The notes beneath the pieces were generated by a model. The model saw nothing but the letters and a program-made list of their open reading frames with translations, searched no databases and was not told the origin of the DNA. 64,000 nucleotides of DNA from Rhizobiales bacterium YIM 77505. GTDB taxonomy: Bacteria > Pseudomonadota > Alphaproteobacteria > Rhizobiales > Beijerinckiaceae. The position numbers and the translations under genes are program-made. Where the stretch lies: the NCBI GenBank assembly GCA_000745135.1, contig JQNH01000001.1, positions 3,023,501-3,087,500 on the forward strand, read 5' to 3'. Below are positions 61,537 to 64,000 of this stretch, piece by piece; the stretch's first letter is position 1; each line of letters opens with the position of its first letter.

Positions 61537-61947
61537 ATGCGGATTCCTTGGCAGATTGTCCTCGTCCCTGCGCTCACCGTGAGCAGTTTTGCATGGGCGC
61601 AGGCGCATCATCACGAGACGGCACCCGCTGCGACGGAGGCCTCGCCAGTCGCAACCGATGAGCCATTCAAGGCCTCCATGGCCGAAGCGATGGAGCGGAT
61701 GCACGCCGCCATGGCGGCCGTACCGGCAACGGGACAGCCCGAGCGTGATTTTCTCGGCGCCATGATCCCGCACCACCAGGGCGCCATCGACATGGCCAAG
61801 GCCGTCCTGCTGGTGACGAAGGATGCCCGCATTCGCAACCTCGCCCAATCGATCATCACCGAGCAGCAGTACGAAATCGAACTGATGAAGATGCTGCTTG
61901 CAGAGCCCCTCACCGCAAACTCGTCGACCCCGGAGAAACACCCATGA
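61537..61947 (+). CDS. DUF305 secreted protein
   Basis: The 136-residue protein has a signal peptide ending AWAQA and a DUF305 core with MIPHHQGAIDMAK, the His/Met motif of the CopM-like ferritin-fold group that can bind copper. The N-terminus of the mature protein adds HHHE. AAAAGGAG precedes the ATG. Its stop overlaps the next gene (ATGA). Metal binding is inferred from the family. Confidence 0.9.
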   Translation: MRIPWQIVLVPALTVSSFAWAQAHHHETAPAATEASPVATDEPFKASMAEAMERMHAAMAAVPATGQPERDFLGAMIPHHQGAIDMAKAVLLVTKDARIRNLAQSIITEQQYEIELMKMLLAEPLTANSSTPEKHP

Positions 61948-63332
61948 GACGCCTTGCCCCCTTTACTGTCCTGCTCCTCGCCAGCACGGCTGCTTTTGCG
62001 CTGCCAAGCGAGCGCGACCGTGTCTATACGGCGGACCAGAACAGCAACACCGTGTCGGTGATTGACCCCGCCAGCAATGCCTTGCTCGGCCAGATCAGGC
62101 TCGGCAACCCGCGCCCCGACGTGCTGAGCCCGCTCTACCGAGGGGAGGTCAACGTGCATGGCCTAGGCTTCTCGCCCGACCACAAGACGCTTGTCGCGGT
62201 CTCGACCGTAACCAACTCGGTGACGTTCATCGACACGGCGACGAACAAGGTGAAGGGCACGGCATATATCGGGCGCAATCCGCACGAGGCATTCTTCACG
62301 CCGGACGGAAAGCAGGTCTGGGCGACGGTGCGCGGCGAGGACCACCTCGCTGTGATCGACGCGACGACCTACAAGGAGACCGGCCGGATTCCGACCACGA
62401 GCGGGCCGGGCATGACGATCTTCTCGCCCGACGGCAAGCTCGCCTTCGTGTGCAACAGCTTCAACCCGGTGGTCGAGGTGGTGGACGTCGCCAAGCGCGA
62501 GGTGATCAAGAAAATCCCGGTGGTCTCGCCCTTTTCACCGTTCATCCAGGTCACGCCAGACGGATCGGAGGTCTGGCTCACCCACAAGGACGTCGGCAAG
62601 GTCACCCGCATCGACGCCAAGACGCTCGATGTGAAGGGGACCATCGACACCGGGCCGATCACGAACCACCTCGCTTTTGGGAAAAGCAACGGGCAGATCC
62701 TCGCCTACGTGACGATTGGCGGCGAGAATGTCGTGAAGGCGTTCACGATGGACGCGACACCCAAGCTCGTGAAGACGATTGCGGTCGGCGCGCTCCCGCA
62801 CGGGATCTGGGCGTCCGGCGACGGCAGCCGGATCTACGTCGGCCTGGAGAACGGGGACGCGGTCGACGTGATCGACACGGCCAAGAACGAGACGATGGCG
62901 CGCATCCCGGTCGGGCAGGCGCCGCAGGCGCTCGTGTTCGTGCGTGATAGCGCGGGCGGCGGCGATCCTCGCGCGAACCTGACCCCGCGCCCGTCCGGGC
63001 CCGAGAACGTCAACATCGCCCTGAAACCCGCGCAAGGCTCCGAAGGCACGGGCTTCGTCGTGTCCCGTAACTTGGGCCTGGTCGACATCCTCGAAGTGAA
63101 CGTCTCGAAGCTCAAGCCCGACACAGTGTACCGCGTCTTCCTCGAAGGGCGGGATGTACCTGTTGCGGTGCTCAAGACCAACCCAAAGGGCATGGGCACT
63201 GTTTCGGCGATCGGGCCGATGCGCGAGGTGCGGCCCGGTGGTAGCGCTCAACCCGCTACGGGCACGCGGGTGCTGATAGTCGAAGGCGAGTCCGCCCCGG
63301 TGAGCGCCCCCGCTGTCCTCAGCGGCGGGTAA
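61944..63332 (+). CDS. YncE-type seven-bladed YVTN beta-propeller protein
   Basis: The 462-residue exported protein (signal peptide ending AFALP) has repeated YTADQNSNTVSVIDPASN-like blades through about residue 330 and a separate C-terminal beta domain (residues 350-455). YVTN propellers of this type are periplasmic surface or metal-associated proteins. The ATG overlaps the DUF305 stop by 4 bp, so it belongs to the same ECF-controlled transcript. Confidence 0.92.
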   Translation: MRRLAPFTVLLLASTAAFALPSERDRVYTADQNSNTVSVIDPASNALLGQIRLGNPRPDVLSPLYRGEVNVHGLGFSPDHKTLVAVSTVTNSVTFIDTATNKVKGTAYIGRNPHEAFFTPDGKQVWATVRGEDHLAVIDATTYKETGRIPTTSGPGMTIFSPDGKLAFVCNSFNPVVEVVDVAKREVIKKIPVVSPFSPFIQVTPDGSEVWLTHKDVGKVTRIDAKTLDVKGTIDTGPITNHLAFGKSNGQILAYVTIGGENVVKAFTMDATPKLVKTIAVGALPHGIWASGDGSRIYVGLENGDAVDVIDTAKNETMARIPVGQAPQALVFVRDSAGGGDPRANLTPRPSGPENVNIALKPAQGSEGTGFVVSRNLGLVDILEVNVSKLKPDTVYRVFLEGRDVPVAVLKTNPKGMGTVSAIGPMREVRPGGSAQPATGTRVLIVEGESAPVSAPAVLSGG

Positions 63333-63341
63333 TCTGAAGAG

Positions 63342-63367
63342 ATGGAGCGGGCGAGCGCCCGCTCCAT
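63342..63367 (+). terminator. Strong hairpin after the YVTN gene
   Basis: ATGGAGCGGGCG (63342-63353) pairs with CGCCCGCTCCAT (63356-63367), beginning 10 bp after the stop codon. There is no U-run, but the position and 11- to 12-bp stem support transcript termination or 3'-end protection. Confidence 0.65.
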
Positions 63368-63564
63368 ACTGGCCGCCACGGAACCAAGGCCAGCAAGCCA
63401 CAGTGACGCGATCTGGGTGCCGCGATCGACGCCTTCCGACTCAATACGCGTGACAACTGAGGCCATGCAGTCCTGATCCCGCGGTTGAACGGCGGGATTG
63501 TTTCCAGTGAGCAGTTTGTGTCGTTTCAGAGGGCCTTGCATGATCCTATTTGAGTGTGGTCTAC

Positions 63565-63580
63565 ATTAGGCGATGCTAAT
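63565..63580. promoter_or_regulatory. Operator-like palindrome before the ArsR-family gene
   Basis: ATTAG-N6-CTAAT (63565-63569, 63576-63580) lies 13 bp before the ATG at 63593. A near-identical TTAG-N6-CTAAT lies at 63979-63993, so it looks like the binding site of the repressor encoded here. Confidence 0.65.
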
Positions 63581-63592
63581 CTTGGATGTCGG

Positions 63593-63922
63593 ATGGGTGT
63601 TGAGGATCTCCACCGGCTCGCGGACCTCGAGCAGCGGGCCGGCGAAGCGGCACAGCTCCTGAGACTTCTCGCAAACGAGAAGCGGCTGCTGATTCTTTGC
63701 TATTTGATTGTGCACGGGGAGATGAGTGTGGGAGCGCTCGTTGAGGCCGTCGGGCTGAGCCAGTCTGCTCTCTCGCAGCACCTCGCCAAGTTGAGGGACG
63801 ATGGCCTCGTCGCGTTCCGCCGCCAGTCGCAGACGATTTTCTATCGCGTCGCCGACCCCAAAGCAGCGCGCGTTATCGAGCTGCTCAAGGACCTTTTCTG
63901 CCCGGATCTGCTGACCGCCTAA
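63593..63922 (+). CDS. ArsR-family repressor of the BigR/SqrR/YgaV type
   Basis: The 109-residue winged-helix protein shows LLRLLANEKRLLILCYLI, GEMSVGALVEAVGLSQSALS, LAKLRDDGLVAFRRQSQTIFYR and KDLFCPDLL. The two cysteines (LCYL and LFCP) are placed as in BigR/SqrR, which sense reactive sulfur by disulfide or persulfide formation. The metal-site ELCVCD of ArsR is absent. I start at the ATG at 63593; a GTG at 63554 is in frame. It would repress genes behind the TTAG-N6-CTAAT sites, probably sulfide or persulfide detoxification. Confidence 0.9.
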   Translation: MGVEDLHRLADLEQRAGEAAQLLRLLANEKRLLILCYLIVHGEMSVGALVEAVGLSQSALSQHLAKLRDDGLVAFRRQSQTIFYRVADPKAARVIELLKDLFCPDLLTA

Positions 63923-63978
63923 TCGAGTCAGAAACGCCGATCCTGCAACCGAGCAGCCGGAGGGTCTTGAATGTTATG

Positions 63979-63993
63979 TTAGATGTCGCTAAT
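63979..63993. promoter_or_regulatory. Second BigR-type operator at the window edge
   Basis: TTAG-ATGTCG-CTAAT at 63979-63993 repeats the palindrome before the repressor gene. It probably precedes the first gene of the regulated operon just beyond the window. No gene is visible after it. Confidence 0.55.
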
Positions 63994-64000
63994 TAAGCAT

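Noticed and set aside
1-64000. CRISPR arrays, rRNA and tRNA genes
   Set aside because: No regularly spaced repeats of 24-40 bp, no 16S/23S segments and no cloverleaf with a clear anticodon were noticed on either strand; a tRNA scan would be needed to be certain.

Overview
The window looks like chromosome of a GC-rich alphaproteobacterium of the Hyphomicrobiales (Rhizobiales), most like the Microvirga/Methylobacterium group. The grounds are uniformly high GC, TRAP and Liv transporters, an HWE-type histidine kinase, a DUF2924-serine recombinase module, and dispersed palindromic intergenic repeats. The taxonomic call is inference from gene families and style; no rRNA or tRNA was seen.

Layout. 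(1) 1-3.3 kb: tail of a TRAP operon (DctQ, DctM) and an FAD amine/amino-acid oxidase. (2) 3.5-13.5 kb, minus strand: LivG-F-K-H-M ABC transporter followed by a three-gene 2-oxoacid:acceptor oxidoreductase (GltD-like iron-sulfur flavoprotein, KorA-like, KorB-like), probably one uptake-and-oxidation unit. (3) 13.9-22.5 kb: housekeeping and metabolic genes, including an exported MetX-like hydrolase, an SDR, a dioxygenase-like cupin, SpeE/SpeD, a GreA/Rnk-like factor, a tandem universal stress protein, a creatininase-family enzyme, a DSD1-type PLP enzyme and an OmpA-domain protein. (4) 22.5-32 kb: a surface-glycan or amide-metabolite cluster with an O-antigen-ligase-like membrane protein, a GNAT-like protein, AsnB, ACP, an acyl-AMP ligase, a NadE-like ATP pyrophosphatase and a flippase. 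(5) 32-36.9 kb: envelope genes (YafK-type L,D-transpeptidase, outer-membrane barrel, three small secreted proteins, two of them paralogues).

(6) 37-56 kb is an accessory island. It starts with an IS481 remnant that cuts off a helicase pseudogene. A phage/ICE-like recombination and control module follows (DUF6511-helicase fusion remnant, ssDNA-binding-like protein, Sak4/AAA_24-like ATPase, AlpA-like HTH, ImmA/IrrE peptidase, XRE repressor with repeated operator-like half-sites). Next come a DUF2924-serine recombinase-unknown triad and a minus-strand cassette of small unknown genes around a ClpP-like peptidase, split by an IS5-family element. A cold-shock gene, a class III nucleotide cyclase, a DUF2061 protein, a tyrosine-integrase stump and an IS110-family element complete it. 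(7) 56-64 kb: a histidine kinase whose N-terminus is a ParD-like ribbon-helix-helix domain, a haloacid dehalogenase, an ECF sigma/anti-sigma pair, a secreted SnoaL-like protein, a divergent DUF305-YVTN pair and a BigR/SqrR-like ArsR repressor at the right edge.

The strongest regulatory observations are two matching divergent ECF-type promoters (GGAATA-N15-CRTCTC), two copies of a TTAG-N6-CTAAT palindrome around the ArsR-family gene, and a perfect 14-bp palindrome just before the ParD-kinase fusion. The most unusual gene sets are the AsnB/ACP/ligase/NadE-like/flippase cluster and the ParD-PAS-HWE fusion.
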